Assembly (NCBI RefSeq): GCF_019355555.1
Contig: NZ_CP072141.1
Span: forward strand, 2,722,001 to 2,786,000
DNA: 64,000 nucleotides
Source: Rhizobium sp. L51/94
Lineage (GTDB): Bacteria > Pseudomonadota > Alphaproteobacteria > Rhizobiales > Rhizobiaceae
Reading direction: 5' to 3'
Under the pieces are notes generated by a model. It was given only the letters and a program-made list of their open reading frames with translations. It was not told where the DNA came from and made no database searches. The position numbers and the translations under genes are program-made. Below, piece after piece: positions 20,084 to 29,304 of the stretch; positions within the stretch are counted from its first letter, which is position 1, and every line of letters starts with the position of its first letter.

Positions 20084-22690
20084 TCAGCTGTCCAGCATCT
20101 CGCGAACGGCGACAGCCAGTTGTTTCAGCGAAAACGGCTTCGGCAGGAAGCCGAACTTCGAATCCGCCGGCAGGTTGCGCGCAAACGCATCCTCGGCATA
20201 GCCCGAGACGAAGATGAACTTCATATCCGGATAGATCTTGCGCAATTCGCGCAGCAGCGTCGGCCCATCCATTTCCGGCATCACCACGTCGGAGACGACG
20301 ACATCGACCTTGCCTTCGAGTTCCTCGAGAATTTCCAGCGCCTCGACGCCGGACCCAGCCTCATGCACGGTGTAGCCGCGCGTTTCCAGCATCCTCTTGC
20401 CGCCGCGCCGCACGGCCTCCTCGTCCTCGACCAGAAGCACGACAGCCGATTTGCCGGTGAGGTCTGCCTGCTCGACGTCTGCAAGTGCGGCGCCCTCGCC
20501 CATCGGTGGCGCATGCGGCGCTTCCTGCGGGCTTTCGCCGGGCAACAGGATATCCATCACGTGACGCGGCAGGAAAACGCGGAAAGTGGTGCCCCTTCCC
20601 ACCTCGGAATCGGGCTGGATGTAACCGCCCGACTGCTTGACGATGCCGTAGACCATGGCGAGCCCGAGACCCGTGCCCTTGCCGACATCCTTGGTGGTGA
20701 AGAACGGCTCGAAGATCTTGTCCATGATTTCAGGCGCGATGCCAGTGCCGTTATCGGTGACTTCCACCAGCACCATGTCTTCGTTCGGCAGATAGGCAGA
20801 GTTGAAGGCCGCCATGTCGTCCGCTGCGACATTGCGGGTGCGCAGCAGCAGCGTACCGCCGTCCGGCATTGCATCGCGGGCGTTGACGCAGAGGTTGATC
20901 AGCACCTGCTCGAATTGCGAAAGATCCGTTTTCACCGGCCAGAGATCGCGCCCGTAATCGACCTCCAGCTTGACGCGGGTGCCCGAGAGCAGCCGCTCGA
21001 CGAGCATCCGGAGATCGCCGATGACATCGGTCAGGTTGATGATCGTCGGGCGCATCGTCTGCTTGCGCGAGAAGGCCAGCAACTGGCGCACGAGCACGGC
21101 CGCGCGGTTGGCGTTGCGCTTGATCTCCATCAGGTCGGCAAAGCTTGCGTCGGCCGGCCGCGCCTGCAGCAGCAGATGGTCGGACGACAGCAGGATCGCG
21201 GTCAGCACATTGTTGAAGTCATGGGCGATGCCGCCGGCAAGCGTACCCACGGCATTCATCTTCTGCGTCTGCGCCATTTGCGCCTCGAGCGCCTTCTGCT
21301 CCGTCACCTCGACGGCGTAGACGATGGCAGCCTCTTCCGGCGCCTCGTCGCTCTGCTCGATGACCGCATTGATGTAGAAGCGGAAATGCCGTGTCTCATC
21401 CTTCGGGTTGCGGGAATCGATCGACGGAATATCGCCCTGCCTGTCCTTGGCAGCGGCAAATGCCTGCGCCAGCAGCGGCCGCTCGCTTTCGCTGAAGATC
21501 GTCTCCAGCGTCGCGCCGCGCTCGATATCGTCGCGCGAAACCACGTTGGAAAACAACTTCAGGAACGGTGCGTTGGTGCGAAGGATACGCCCTGTCCCGT
21601 CGACGGAAGCAATCGCCATCGGCGTATTGTTGAAAAAGCGGGTGAAGCGCATCGCCGCAACCGAGGCCGACTGGTCGTCGTCATCATCCTTCTGGCGGCC
21701 GAGAACGATCGTCCGGCTTTCGCCGGGGGCACCGTCACGCATGGAGGTGACGCTGTGCACCAGACGGGCCGGCAGGCTCTGGCCGTTGCCCTTGCGCAGG
21801 TCGAGATCGAGGGTAACGGTCTTCTTCAAGCCGGGCTCTGCTTGCACGGACTGGATCAGGGCGAGCCCCTCGCCGGCCACGAGGTCGCCGACGGTGATCG
21901 ATCCCGGCGTAAACTTTGTAAGATCGAGACCCAGCCATTCCGCCAGCGTCGCATTGAGATAGAAGATCTCGCCCTTTCGTCCGGCCGAGAAGAAACCGGC
22001 CGGTGCATGGTCGAGATAATCGATGGCGTTCTGCAATTCCTTGAAGAAACGCTCCTGGTCGTCGCGCTCCGAGGTGATGTCGGTAATCTGCCATATGTGC
22101 AACGGCTTGCCGCGCCCCTGGCCCGGTGGCAGCAGGCGGGCTTTTAGGCGGTACCAATGCGCGCCGGAGCCGCTGGAGCCGACGGGACCGAGCGGCTTCA
22201 TCAGCCGGAATTCCTCGCTGCCTTCCTTGCCTTCGCGCAACTCGTTCGACAGGCGGTAAAGAGCCTGGTTGGATTCGCGGTTGCGCGACAGCAACGTGTC
22301 GAGCGACTGGACCTCGGTGGTCTTGCTGGCGCCGGTCAGCTTGCCATAGGCGAGATTGGCGTAGACGATACGGCCCTTGTCGTCGGTGATCAGCGTGCCG
22401 TCGGGCTGGCTGTCCAGGAACGAGCGCGCAAGACTGTCGGACTGGGTCTGCGGCATCACCTCGACGAAACCGATGATCGACGAAACCAGGAAGAAGATCC
22501 CGACCATGGCGAGGATTCCGAGCGCGCCGAGCACGATCTCGTTGTCGAGCTCGTTCTTGAACACGACGAATGCCGCCGCCGCTGCGATCAGCACCAGCGC
22601 CAGAAGAATGATCCGAAGCACGATACCGGAACGAACCCCGCGATCGACCAGCGGCACGCTATACTCGTCGGACTGACGCAGCTTGGTCAT
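20084..22690 (-). CDS. cckA: Cell-cycle hybrid histidine kinase CckA
   Basis: CckA phosphorylates CtrA and CpdR through ChpT and so controls the alphaproteobacterial cell cycle. The 868-residue product has two membrane helices (about 22-42 and 50-72), three PAS-like regions (from about 84, 228 and 345), a HisKA domain with phospho-His490 in [15 protein letters not shown], a HATPase domain with [20 protein letters not shown] (about 658-677), and a receiver domain with phospho-Asp801 in [13 protein letters not shown]. This order is diagnostic of CckA. The start ATG has GAGGGG upstream. No chpT or cpdR gene is in the window. Confidence 0.95.
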   Translation of the reverse strand: MTKLRQSDEYSVPLVDRGVRSGIVLRIILLALVLIAAAAAFVVFKNELDNEIVLGALGILAMVGIFFLVSSIIGFVEVMPQTQSDSLARSFLDSQPDGTLITDDKGRIVYANLAYGKLTGASKTTEVQSLDTLLSRNRESNQALYRLSNELREGKEGSEEFRLMKPLGPVGSSGSGAHWYRLKARLLPPGQGRGKPLHIWQITDITSERDDQERFFKELQNAIDYLDHAPAGFFSAGRKGEIFYLNATLAEWLGLDLTKFTPGSITVGDLVAGEGLALIQSVQAEPGLKKTVTLDLDLRKGNGQSLPARLVHSVTSMRDGAPGESRTIVLGRQKDDDDDQSASVAAMRFTRFFNNTPMAIASVDGTGRILRTNAPFLKLFSNVVSRDDIERGATLETIFSESERPLLAQAFAAAKDRQGDIPSIDSRNPKDETRHFRFYINAVIEQSDEAPEEAAIVYAVEVTEQKALEAQMAQTQKMNAVGTLAGGIAHDFNNVLTAILLSSDHLLLQARPADASFADLMEIKRNANRAAVLVRQLLAFSRKQTMRPTIINLTDVIGDLRMLVERLLSGTRVKLEVDYGRDLWPVKTDLSQFEQVLINLCVNARDAMPDGGTLLLRTRNVAADDMAAFNSAYLPNEDMVLVEVTDNGTGIAPEIMDKIFEPFFTTKDVGKGTGLGLAMVYGIVKQSGGYIQPDSEVGRGTTFRVFLPRHVMDILLPGESPQEAPHAPPMGEGAALADVEQADLTGKSAVVLLVEDEEAVRRGGKRMLETRGYTVHEAGSGVEALEILEELEGKVDVVVSDVVMPEMDGPTLLRELRKIYPDMKFIFVSGYAEDAFARNLPADSKFGFLPKPFSLKQLAVAVREMLDS

Positions 22691-23023
22691 GAACCCCTCG
22701 TTGGCCCGCGCCGCATTCCGTCAATGTGTTGACGGATTTGGAATCAGGACTTTGACCTTCTTAGCAAGTTGCGGCATCGGCAAAAAGCGGCCCTTGGTGG
22801 AGAAAGGCTTGAATTCACAAGGAACTGCGCCAGCTTTCTTCAGAATATCGTTCAGAATGCGGGCATCGACGGTATTTTGGGTGCCGGCATCACAGAATGG
22901 CCAATGACATCTTGTTTAGGCAGGGATCCTGTCCCAATGATTGCCGCCTGACACAAGCCTAATCTTGCGGCTTCAGGGCCGCACGCCAGATGACGTAAAC
23001 GTTGAAATCGGAGTATCGAAACT
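22691..23023. other. Divergent intergenic region between cckA and the FliO-domain gene
   Basis: This 333-base gap has no credible gene; short frames here lack ribosome sites and coding character. It contains the inverted repeat listed at 22717-22736 and one GANTC site (GAATC at 22741), the methylation target of CcrM. A clear CtrA box (TTAA-N7-TTAA) was not seen. It presumably carries the promoters of both divergent genes. Confidence 0.6.
22717..22736. repeat. Perfect inverted repeat upstream of cckA
   Basis: TCCGTCAA, centre TGTG, TTGACGGA: 8-bp perfect arms, 27 bases before the cckA start codon. It could be an operator or an RNA hairpin in the cckA leader. Confidence 0.5.
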
Positions 23024-24124
23024 ATGCTGGACGAGATCGCTGGAACCTATGGCAGCCGCCTGTTCGTCGCCGCCGGCGGCGTAGCGGTGGCCCTTCTCGT
23101 GCTGGTCGCCATCTTGTGGCTGGTGCGCAACCGGGCGCCCTCGCCATTCGTGCGCGGCGGCAAGGGTCGCCAGCAGCGGCTGCAGGTTTTGGATGCCGCA
23201 GCCATCGACGCAAGACGCCGGATCGTCCTCATCCGCCGCGACGGCGTCGAGCATCTCGTCATGATCGGCGGCCCCACCGATATCGTCATCGAAAGCGGCA
23301 TCGGCGATACATCGAGGATTGCGGCGCCCGCCCAGCCCATCGCCAGCGCCCCGCCCGTCCAAACAATCACGGCTCCGGACCCGGCCCCACGGCAACTCGA
23401 AGCCTCGACGGAACCGTCGCCTATCGTCGGTCGGCGCCGGGAGCCCGCTGCTCTCTCATCCCCGCCACCCGCACCGCCGGTCACAACGACCGAGATCGAA
23501 CGACCGGCTCCCGCAGTGTCGTCGCCGATGGCAGCGCCGGAGCCGAGGCAGCAGTTCGCGCCGCCAGCGCCAGCGCCAGCGCCTGCACCGGAAGTCGAAG
23601 CCGCCTCTGTGGCTCCGAGAGACGAGCGCCCGCTTGCGGCTGCAGCCCCCGTCCAGGCACCGCCTGTGGAACCGGTTGTCTTCGAACGACAGGCGGAGTT
23701 GGACGCCGCCGATATTCTCGATGCCGCCCGCAGCCGTGTCCTGCCCACGGAACACTCAAGGGACAACAGGCAGGCACCTGCGCGCGAGGCAGAACCTCCC
23801 GCCCCAGCGCCGATGCTCGCGCAGGATGCTTACAGCGAATCCTACGAGGTCCCGGCACCTGCGGTCGCGCAACCCAAAAAACTCGGCAGCGATTTCGAAA
23901 GCGTCCTCGAAGCGGAAATGACCAACAACCTGACGGCAGAGCGCATCGTCCAGCCGATAGCACCGCCGCCCGCCGTCCGCCCCGAGCCGACGCCACGTCC
24001 AGAGCCCGTTCCGCCGCAGCAGCGCCGCGATCCCGACATGGCGCCGATCACCGGCGGTGACGCTGCCCTGCAGAAGGAAGTTGCCCGCATCTTCGGGGAA
24101 ATGAGCGTCAACCGCGAGAAATAA
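23024..24124 (+). CDS. FliO-domain membrane protein with proline/alanine-rich tail
   Basis: The 366-residue product has one membrane helix (about residues 13-35) followed by a FliO-like domain: LQVLDAAAIDARRRIVLI, then GVEHLVMIGGPTDIVIESG (residues about 51-92). In flagellar systems FliO assists assembly of the FliP export gate. The remaining 270 residues are low-complexity, rich in Pro, Ala and Glu, ending with a short conserved-looking helix (DAALQKEVARIFGEMSVN). No other flagellar gene is in the window, so a flagellar role is uncertain; the position next to cckA suggests a cell-envelope or cell-cycle role. ATG has GGAG about 10 bases upstream. Confidence 0.7.
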   Translation: MLDEIAGTYGSRLFVAAGGVAVALLVLVAILWLVRNRAPSPFVRGGKGRQQRLQVLDAAAIDARRRIVLIRRDGVEHLVMIGGPTDIVIESGIGDTSRIAAPAQPIASAPPVQTITAPDPAPRQLEASTEPSPIVGRRREPAALSSPPPAPPVTTTEIERPAPAVSSPMAAPEPRQQFAPPAPAPAPAPEVEAASVAPRDERPLAAAAPVQAPPVEPVVFERQAELDAADILDAARSRVLPTEHSRDNRQAPAREAEPPAPAPMLAQDAYSESYEVPAPAVAQPKKLGSDFESVLEAEMTNNLTAERIVQPIAPPPAVRPEPTPRPEPVPPQQRRDPDMAPITGGDAALQKEVARIFGEMSVNREK

Positions 24125-24154
24125 AGCGTGGGCCTGACGACGACCCGATGCTGA

Positions 24155-24190
24155 AAAAACAAAAGGCACGACCGTTGCGGGTCGTGCCTT
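24155..24190 (-). terminator. Intrinsic terminator of dksA
   Basis: AAGGCACGACC (24163-24173) pairs with GGTCGTGCCTT (24180-24190), an 11-bp stem. On the minus strand it is followed by TTGTTTTTTC. It may also stop transcription of the convergent FliO-domain gene, although its plus-strand T tract is poor. Confidence 0.85.
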
Positions 24191-24216
24191 CTTAACAGAT
24201 TTGGATCGCTTGATCC

Positions 24217-24636
24217 CTATTCGTCGCGGTAGACTTTTTCGCGACGCTCATGGCGTTCCTGCGCTTCGATGGACAGGGTGGCAATCGGGCGGGCGTCGAG
24301 GCGCTTGAGGCCGATCGGCTCGCCGGTTTCCTCGCAGTAACCGTAGGTTCCGTCGTCGATGCGAGAAAGGGCTGCATCGATCTTGGAAATCAGCTTGCGC
24401 TGGCGGTCCCTTGCACGAAGCTCGATGGCCCGGTCCGTTTCGGATGAAGCACGGTCTGCGAGATCGGGGTGATTGGCGCTTTCCTCAGCGAGATGCTCAA
24501 GCGTTTCACGCGCTTCTCTCAGGATATCGGTTTTCCAGACAACCAACTTGGACCGGAAATAAGCCTTCTGCCGTACATTCATGAACTCCTCGTCTTCCGA
24601 GGGAACGTAGCTGCTAAGATCGATCTTCTCACTCAA
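24217..24636 (-). CDS. dksA: DksA-type RNA polymerase-binding regulator with a degenerate zinc site
   Basis: DksA binds the secondary channel of RNA polymerase and, with ppGpp, mediates the stringent response. I place the start at TTG 24636 (reads SEKIDLSSYVPSEDEEF) because AGGAG lies 7 bases upstream; the longer ATG frame from 24657 would contain this ribosome site inside its coding sequence. The 139-residue product has the coiled-coil with Asp/Glu-rich tip and the globular domain YGYCEETGEPIGLKRLDARP. Of the four zinc cysteines in E. coli DksA only the first remains; the others are Thr, Ser and Ala. Zinc binding is therefore unlikely, as in other alphaproteobacterial DksA. Confidence 0.93.
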   Translation of the reverse strand: MSEKIDLSSYVPSEDEEFMNVRQKAYFRSKLVVWKTDILREARETLEHLAEESANHPDLADRASSETDRAIELRARDRQRKLISKIDAALSRIDDGTYGYCEETGEPIGLKRLDARPIATLSIEAQERHERREKVYRDE

Positions 24637-24673
24637 CGCGATTCTCCTGAAGAACATCTCATATGGCGCGGGG

Positions 24674-24702
24674 TATACAGCAAGCGACCGTGCCGGTTCA
24701 AG
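24674..24702 (-). promoter_or_regulatory. Predicted promoter of dksA
   Basis: On the minus strand, CTTGAA (24697-24702), 17 bases, TGTATA (24674-24679). This is a good match to CTTGAC-N17-CTATAT, and predicts a start of transcription near 24668, about 32 bases before the TTG start codon. Confidence 0.55.
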
Positions 24703-24902
24703 CCTAATACAGCCGCTGATCGGATTTTTAAATCTGTCATAAAAAACGGCTAAAGGTCTAATTTTTCATCATTTATTTTGGCGAAGCTTTTGAGCCGAAG
24801 CTATAAGGCTTCTGTGGACCAAGCTTTGTTTTCGCCGTTGCTTGGGATGTCGCGGTTGACGGATGGGCGTCGCGAACGCAAGGTCGATCGATAAACTTCA
24901 CG

Positions 24903-25427
24903 ATGGAACTGACCCCCATGACCCGTATTTTGCCGCCACCGTCCCGCATCTACCTGCTGCGACACGCCGAGGCAGCGCAGGCGCAGCCGGGCGAGCGCGA
25001 CTTTGACCGGGCGCTGAATGACAACGGTTTTGCGCAGGCAGAAATCGTCGCCGGCAAGGCTGCGGACAAGGGCTACAGGCCGGATCTGGTGGTTGCTTCG
25101 ACCGCGTTGCGCTGCCGCCAGACCACGGATGCCTTCAAGCGCGCCATCGGCGCCACCACCGAGGTCCAGTATGTGGACGGGCTCTATGACGCCTCGCAGG
25201 AGACCTATCTGGACATCCTGTCGGCCCAGGCCGGCGGCGACTCGATCATGCTGGTCGGCCACAATCCGATAATCTCGCAGGTACTGGAGGCCCTGATCGG
25301 CCATGAGGCGATGCAGAAATCCCTGCCCGGCGGCTTTCCGACAGCGGGATTCGCAGTCCTCGACGCCATCCAGGGTCCAGACGGATCGACGGCGACCTGG
25401 ATTCTCAGCGATTTCATTCGCGAATAG
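24903..25427 (+). CDS. SixA-like histidine phosphatase family protein
   Basis: The product (174 residues from ATG 24903, 169 from ATG 24918) is a short phosphoglycerate-mutase-fold phosphatase. The catalytic RHAE motif is in IYLLRHAEAAQA, a second Arg is in STALRCRQTTDAF, and the second His is in LVGHNPIISQV. The layout matches SixA, which removes phosphate from Hpt-domain histidines or PTS proteins. The second ATG has GGAA at about 10 bases and gives the more usual N-terminus MTRILPPPSRIYLLRH. Interestingly the window also contains a free-standing Hpt protein and CckA, but no direct link can be shown. Confidence 0.85.
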   Translation: MELTPMTRILPPPSRIYLLRHAEAAQAQPGERDFDRALNDNGFAQAEIVAGKAADKGYRPDLVVASTALRCRQTTDAFKRAIGATTEVQYVDGLYDASQETYLDILSAQAGGDSIMLVGHNPIISQVLEALIGHEAMQKSLPGGFPTAGFAVLDAIQGPDGSTATWILSDFIRE

Positions 25428-25506
25428 ACGGCGAGCGGCAGGAGGCTGCTTCTTTTCACGGCAGCGCTCCCTATATTGCGATTGACTTCAATGCAGGGAT
25501 GCCGCT

Positions 25507-26982
25507 TTGCCGCCGAGCCTCACTTCCTTCACCGACGACGCGCTGATTGCCTTTGACAATATCGCCGACCGGGCTGCCAATCTCGTCAATCCGACCATTC
25601 GCCTCGGCGTGACGGGCCTGTCGCGCGCGGGCAAGACGGTTTTCATTTCCTCGCTCGTCCATAACCTCCTGAACGGAGGCCGCCTGCCGCTGTTCGAGGC
25701 CATGCAGTCCGGGCGCATCTCGGCCGTGCGCCTCGAGCAGCAGCCCGACGATGCGGTCCCTCGCTTCCAGTACGAAGACCACATCCGGGCGCTGGTGAAG
25801 GACCGCATCTGGCCGGACTCGACGCGTGCCATTTCCGAATTGCGGATTACCCTGGAATACCAGAGTGCCAGCGGCTGGAACCGGATTTTCTCCCCCGGTC
25901 GTCTGTCGATCGATATCGTCGATTACCCCGGCGAGTGGCTGCTCGATCTGCCGCTGCTCGCCAAGGACTACCAAACCTTCAGCGACGAGACGCTGGCTTT
26001 GGCGCAAACCGGCGTCCGCGCCGAATTGTCCCGGGAGTGGCTGGCACTCTCCGCCTCCACGGATGCGGCGTCTCCAGCCGACGAAATGCGCGCCCGCGAC
26101 CTGGCCCAGGCGTTCACCGCCTACCTTCGCGCCTGCAAATCGGATGAGCGCTCGCTCTCTACCTTGCCACCCGGACGTTTCCTACTCCCAGGCGATCTCG
26201 ACGGATCGCCGGCGTTGACCTTTGCACCTTTGCCGACACCTGCGCCCGGCAAGGCTGGAAAGGGCTCATTGTGGGCGATGATGGAGCGGCGTTACGAGGC
26301 CTACAAGTCTGTGGTCGTCAAGCCGTTCTTCCGCGAACACTTCGCCCGGCTCGACCGGCAGATCGTCCTTGTCGATGCCCTGCAGGCCATCAATCGCGGC
26401 CCCGAGGCGATCCAGGACCTCGAGCGGGCGCTGGCCGACGTGCTGGCCTGTTTCCGCCCCGGCACGAACAGCTTCCTCTCCTCCTTTGTCGGCCGTCGCA
26501 TCGACCGGGTGCTGGTTGCCGCCACCAAGGCCGACCATCTTCACCATGAGAGCCACGACCGGCTGGAGGCCCTCACCCGCCGTCTCGTCGAGAGGGCAAC
26601 CCAGCAGATCGGCATGACCGGTGCCGGCATCGACGTCATGGCGCTGGCCTCGATCCGGGCCACCCGCGAGGCGACGGTGACGCGCGACGGACAGGTGCTC
26701 CCGGTGATCGTCGGAACGCCCATTGCCGGCGAGACGATCAATGGCGACGTCTTCGATGGTGTCCGCAATACCGCCGTCTTCCCCGGCGACCTGCCGCTCG
26801 ATCCGCAGCAACTGTTCGCGCTTCCCGGCACCGAGAGCCATCCCGGTCCGCTGCCGGATGTCAACGTCGTGCGCTTCCGGCCGCCGCTGCTCGACCGTTC
26901 GCCGACCGGCGTGGTTCTCTCGGTGCCGCACATCCGGCTCGACCGCGCCATGCAGTTCCTGTTCGGAGACCGCCTCGCATGA
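25507..26982 (+). CDS. ycjX: YcjX family P-loop protein
   Basis: The 491-residue product is of the YcjX (DUF463) family of GTPase-like P-loop proteins linked to envelope stress in enterics. The nucleotide-binding motif is GLSRAGKT at residues 37-44, preceded by the conserved NPTIRLGVTG; the later segment AATKADHLHHESHDRLEA supplies the TKAD base-recognition motif. The start is TTG at 25507 with AGGGA 8 bases upstream. Its stop overlaps the ATG of ycjF by four bases (ATGA), so the two are translationally coupled. No PspA gene lies nearby. Confidence 0.92.
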   Translation: MPPSLTSFTDDALIAFDNIADRAANLVNPTIRLGVTGLSRAGKTVFISSLVHNLLNGGRLPLFEAMQSGRISAVRLEQQPDDAVPRFQYEDHIRALVKDRIWPDSTRAISELRITLEYQSASGWNRIFSPGRLSIDIVDYPGEWLLDLPLLAKDYQTFSDETLALAQTGVRAELSREWLALSASTDAASPADEMRARDLAQAFTAYLRACKSDERSLSTLPPGRFLLPGDLDGSPALTFAPLPTPAPGKAGKGSLWAMMERRYEAYKSVVVKPFFREHFARLDRQIVLVDALQAINRGPEAIQDLERALADVLACFRPGTNSFLSSFVGRRIDRVLVAATKADHLHHESHDRLEALTRRLVERATQQIGMTGAGIDVMALASIRATREATVTRDGQVLPVIVGTPIAGETINGDVFDGVRNTAVFPGDLPLDPQQLFALPGTESHPGPLPDVNVVRFRPPLLDRSPTGVVLSVPHIRLDRAMQFLFGDRLA

Positions 26983-28055
26983 CCCCACAGATCGAAAACG
27001 ATCCGCCGCATTCCTCACGCAGTCCGGCAGCCTTCTCGATGGAGCCGGAACAGCCGCAGGCCGATGCCCGTCAGGCAATGCCCGCCCGCCGTCCGCAAAG
27101 CTTCGATGCAGATGTTATCCTGACCCCTGACGAGGAGGATCCCTTCCTAAATCCGTCGTCGTCTCTCGAGGGTACGCTGCCGAGCCTCAAGCCCCGCCGG
27201 CGCTTTTCCTTTGCCAAGGTGGCGCTCAGTGCGTTCGGCATCCTCCTTTCGCTCGCCTTCGGACTGTGGACGGATGAGCTGATCCGCAATCTCTTCACCC
27301 GCGCCGACTGGCTGGGCTACACGGCGTTGACCGTGCTTGGCATCGGCATCCTCGCGGTGATCGGAATGGTCGTCCGCGAAATCGCCGGCATGATGCGGCT
27401 GGCAACGGTACACGCCATCCGCGCCGACGCGGAGGCTGCCGCGCTGGAGGCAAAGCCGGCGCGAGCGCGGGCGCTGGTGGATCGGCTGTCGACGCTGTTT
27501 GCCACCAAGCCTGCGACAGCCAGGGGCCGCGCCGCACTAAAGGCGACGGAAGGCGATATCATCGATACGCCGGGCCTGATTTCGCTTGCGGAGCGCGAAC
27601 TGCTGGGTCCGCTGGACCGCGACGCACGGGCGCTGATCCTTACCGCCTCCAAGCGCGTCTCGGTCGTCACCGCCGTCAGCCCGCGTGCGATCGTCGACCT
27701 GCTCTACGTGCTTTTCGAATCCACCCGCATGGTGCGCGCTATGGCCGACCTCTATGGCGGCCGTCCGGGAACACTGGGCATGCTTAAACTGATGCGCGAT
27801 GTCGTTGCCCATCTGGCTGTCACCGGCTCCATTGCCGTCGGCGACGGCCTCGTCCAGCAGATCGTCGGCCATGGACTGGCCTCGAAACTGTCGGCCCGGC
27901 TCGGTGAAGGTGTTGTCAACGGGCTGATGACGGCCCGCATCGGTATTGCCGCGATGGATCTCTGCCGTCCTCTGCCATTCAGGGCGCTCAAGCGCCCGGG
28001 CATTGGCGACTTCATCGGCGACCTCTCGCCCGGCGCGGCCAAAAGACAGCCCTGA
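26979..28055 (+). CDS. ycjF: YcjF/DUF697 family inner-membrane protein
   Basis: The 358-residue product has a proline-rich cytoplasmic N-terminus, two membrane helices (about residues 79-97 and 109-132) and a C-terminal DUF697 region with LILTASKRVSVVTAVSPRAI and the glycine-rich amphipathic stretch near GDGLVQQIVGHG. This is the YcjF/TIGR01620 layout. The ATG overlaps the ycjX stop. Pairing of the two genes is conserved across proteobacteria, which suggests that YcjX acts at the membrane through YcjF. No terminator is obvious before the next gene, 103 bases downstream. Confidence 0.9.
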   Translation: MTPQIENDPPHSSRSPAAFSMEPEQPQADARQAMPARRPQSFDADVILTPDEEDPFLNPSSSLEGTLPSLKPRRRFSFAKVALSAFGILLSLAFGLWTDELIRNLFTRADWLGYTALTVLGIGILAVIGMVVREIAGMMRLATVHAIRADAEAAALEAKPARARALVDRLSTLFATKPATARGRAALKATEGDIIDTPGLISLAERELLGPLDRDARALILTASKRVSVVTAVSPRAIVDLLYVLFESTRMVRAMADLYGGRPGTLGMLKLMRDVVAHLAVTGSIAVGDGLVQQIVGHGLASKLSARLGEGVVNGLMTARIGIAAMDLCRPLPFRALKRPGIGDFIGDLSPGAAKRQP

Positions 28056-28158
28056 CAGGCCATTCTTTAAGGCCCGCACCCCAAAAGAAACCAGCCGTTA
28101 ACCATTCTGAGGCAAAGTCGGAGCTTAGTTTCCGGTACACCTTTGCCAAGGAAAGCCC

Positions 28159-28710
28159 ATGTTTTCGCGTAAGTTTATTGTTGTATGCGGCCTCGCCGTC
28201 ATGGCCCTCTCCGTCGTCGACTGGGCGCAATCGGCCAATGCCTCGTCCCGCGACAAGGCTTTCTTCCAGTCGGTGTCCGGCGCATGGCGCGGTCCGGGCG
28301 AGATTGTTGCCGGCAAATACAAGGGCACCAAATTCACCTGCAATCTGATCGGCACGCCAAGCCAGGGATCCGCGACAGGCGTCAAGCTCGACGGTACCTG
28401 CCGCGTCGGCGTCTTCCAGCAGCCGATGTCTGCCGAGATCACACAGAGCGGCAGCACCTATAACGGCAAGTTCCTGGACGGCGCCGCCGGCAAGGGCCTC
28501 GACGTAACTTCGGGGTCCGTCAACGACAACACAGTCGTCGTCGGCCTCAACCGCCAGAAACTGAACGGTGCCATGATCGCCCGCCTGCAGGACGACAAGT
28601 CGATGAACGTGACGATTTCGGTCAAGGTCGACGAGCAGATGGTCCCAGTCATCGGCCTCAGCCTGAAGCGCGAGGCTGTCGACACCATGACCGTCGGCGC
28701 CATCAAATAA
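28159..28710 (+). CDS. Secreted hypothetical protein
   Basis: The 183-residue product has a signal peptide (MFSRKFIVVCGLAVMALSVV, cleavage probably after NAS or SAN-A near residue 28). The mature part is rich in beta-strand patterns and contains two cysteines (FTCNLIG and DGTCRVGVF), which could form a disulfide, and repeated Gly-rich turns, for example SVSGAWRGPGEIVAGKYKG. This looks like a periplasmic beta-barrel or lipocalin-like domain that ends in KREAVDTMTVGAIK. I do not recognise the family by name; function unknown. AAGGAAAG precedes the ATG and a strong terminator follows. Confidence 0.8.
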   Translation: MFSRKFIVVCGLAVMALSVVDWAQSANASSRDKAFFQSVSGAWRGPGEIVAGKYKGTKFTCNLIGTPSQGSATGVKLDGTCRVGVFQQPMSAEITQSGSTYNGKFLDGAAGKGLDVTSGSVNDNTVVVGLNRQKLNGAMIARLQDDKSMNVTISVKVDEQMVPVIGLSLKREAVDTMTVGAIK

Positions 28711-28751
28711 TCGTTGTCATACGTTGAGTTTTTAAAAGGCCGGGAGTTTTC

Positions 28752-28780
28752 AAAAGGCCGGGCTGTTGCTCGGCCTTTTT
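28752..28780 (+). terminator. Intrinsic terminator of the secreted hypothetical gene
   Basis: AAAAGGCCG (28752-28760) pairs with CGGCCTTTTT (28771-28780); the U tract is part of the stem. A partial copy of the left arm (AAAAGGCCGGGAG) occurs just upstream at 28734-28746, so two alternative stems are possible. Confidence 0.85.
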
Positions 28781-28785
28781 GCTGG

Positions 28786-29304
28786 CTAGCTGCGTTGCCA
28801 CCAGCCGCTATCTGCATCCGCTACTTCGATGCCGCCGATGTCGGCGTTTGCAAGCCACGCCGTAACGGTGTTTCCAGCCACCACCAGATCTGCTGCAATA
28901 TCCGCTAGCGGCATCAGCACGAACCCGCGCTCGGTCATGCGGGCGTGCGGGATTTGCAGCTTTGCGGTATCGAGCATGACAGCCCCGTAGGTGAGGATAT
29001 CGATGTCGATCGTCCGGGGTCCCCAGCGCTCGATCCGCTCCCGCTTCATGCCGCGCTCGATATCGAGACAGACGTCGAGCAAAGTCTCTGGTGGAAGCGA
29101 GGTCCTGATCGCTGCGCAGGCGTTGAAAAAGAACGCCTGATCCGTCTTCCCCCAAGGCGGCGTGCGGTAGAGTTTCGACACCGCGACGATGCTGCAATCG
29201 GCGCGCTGGTCGAGGGCCTGCAGGGCCGTGGCCATCGCCCGGACCGGATCGGCAATATTGCCGCCAAGACCGAGCATTGCGGTGGAGAAATCAGTCTCAG
29301 GCAA
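28786..29304 (-). CDS. folK: Hydroxymethyl-dihydropterin pyrophosphokinase
   Basis: FolK transfers pyrophosphate from ATP to 6-hydroxymethyl-7,8-dihydropterin in folate synthesis. The 172-residue product shows LGLGGNIADP at the N-terminus, YRTPPWGKTDQAFFFNACA, and the signature RWGPRTIDIDILTYG with the two metal-binding Asp residues. The start appears to be TTG at 29304, overlapping the folB stop by eight bases; the next ATG (29277) would remove part of the first strand and has no ribosome site. The three fol genes overlap and are clearly co-translated. Confidence 0.95.
   Translation of the reverse strand: MPETDFSTAMLGLGGNIADPVRAMATALQALDQRADCSIVAVSKLYRTPPWGKTDQAFFFNACAAIRTSLPPETLLDVCLDIERGMKRERIERWGPRTIDIDILTYGAVMLDTAKLQIPHARMTERGFVLMPLADIAADLVVAGNTVTAWLANADIGGIEVADADSGWWQRS

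Noticed and set aside
20120..22147. Plus-strand frame of 675 codons opposite cckA
   Set aside because: Histidine/arginine-rich antisense shadow; cckA has all kinase motifs on the minus strand.
22769..22951. Small plus-strand frame between cckA and the FliO-domain gene
   Set aside because: No ribosome site and no coding character; overlapped by other random frames.
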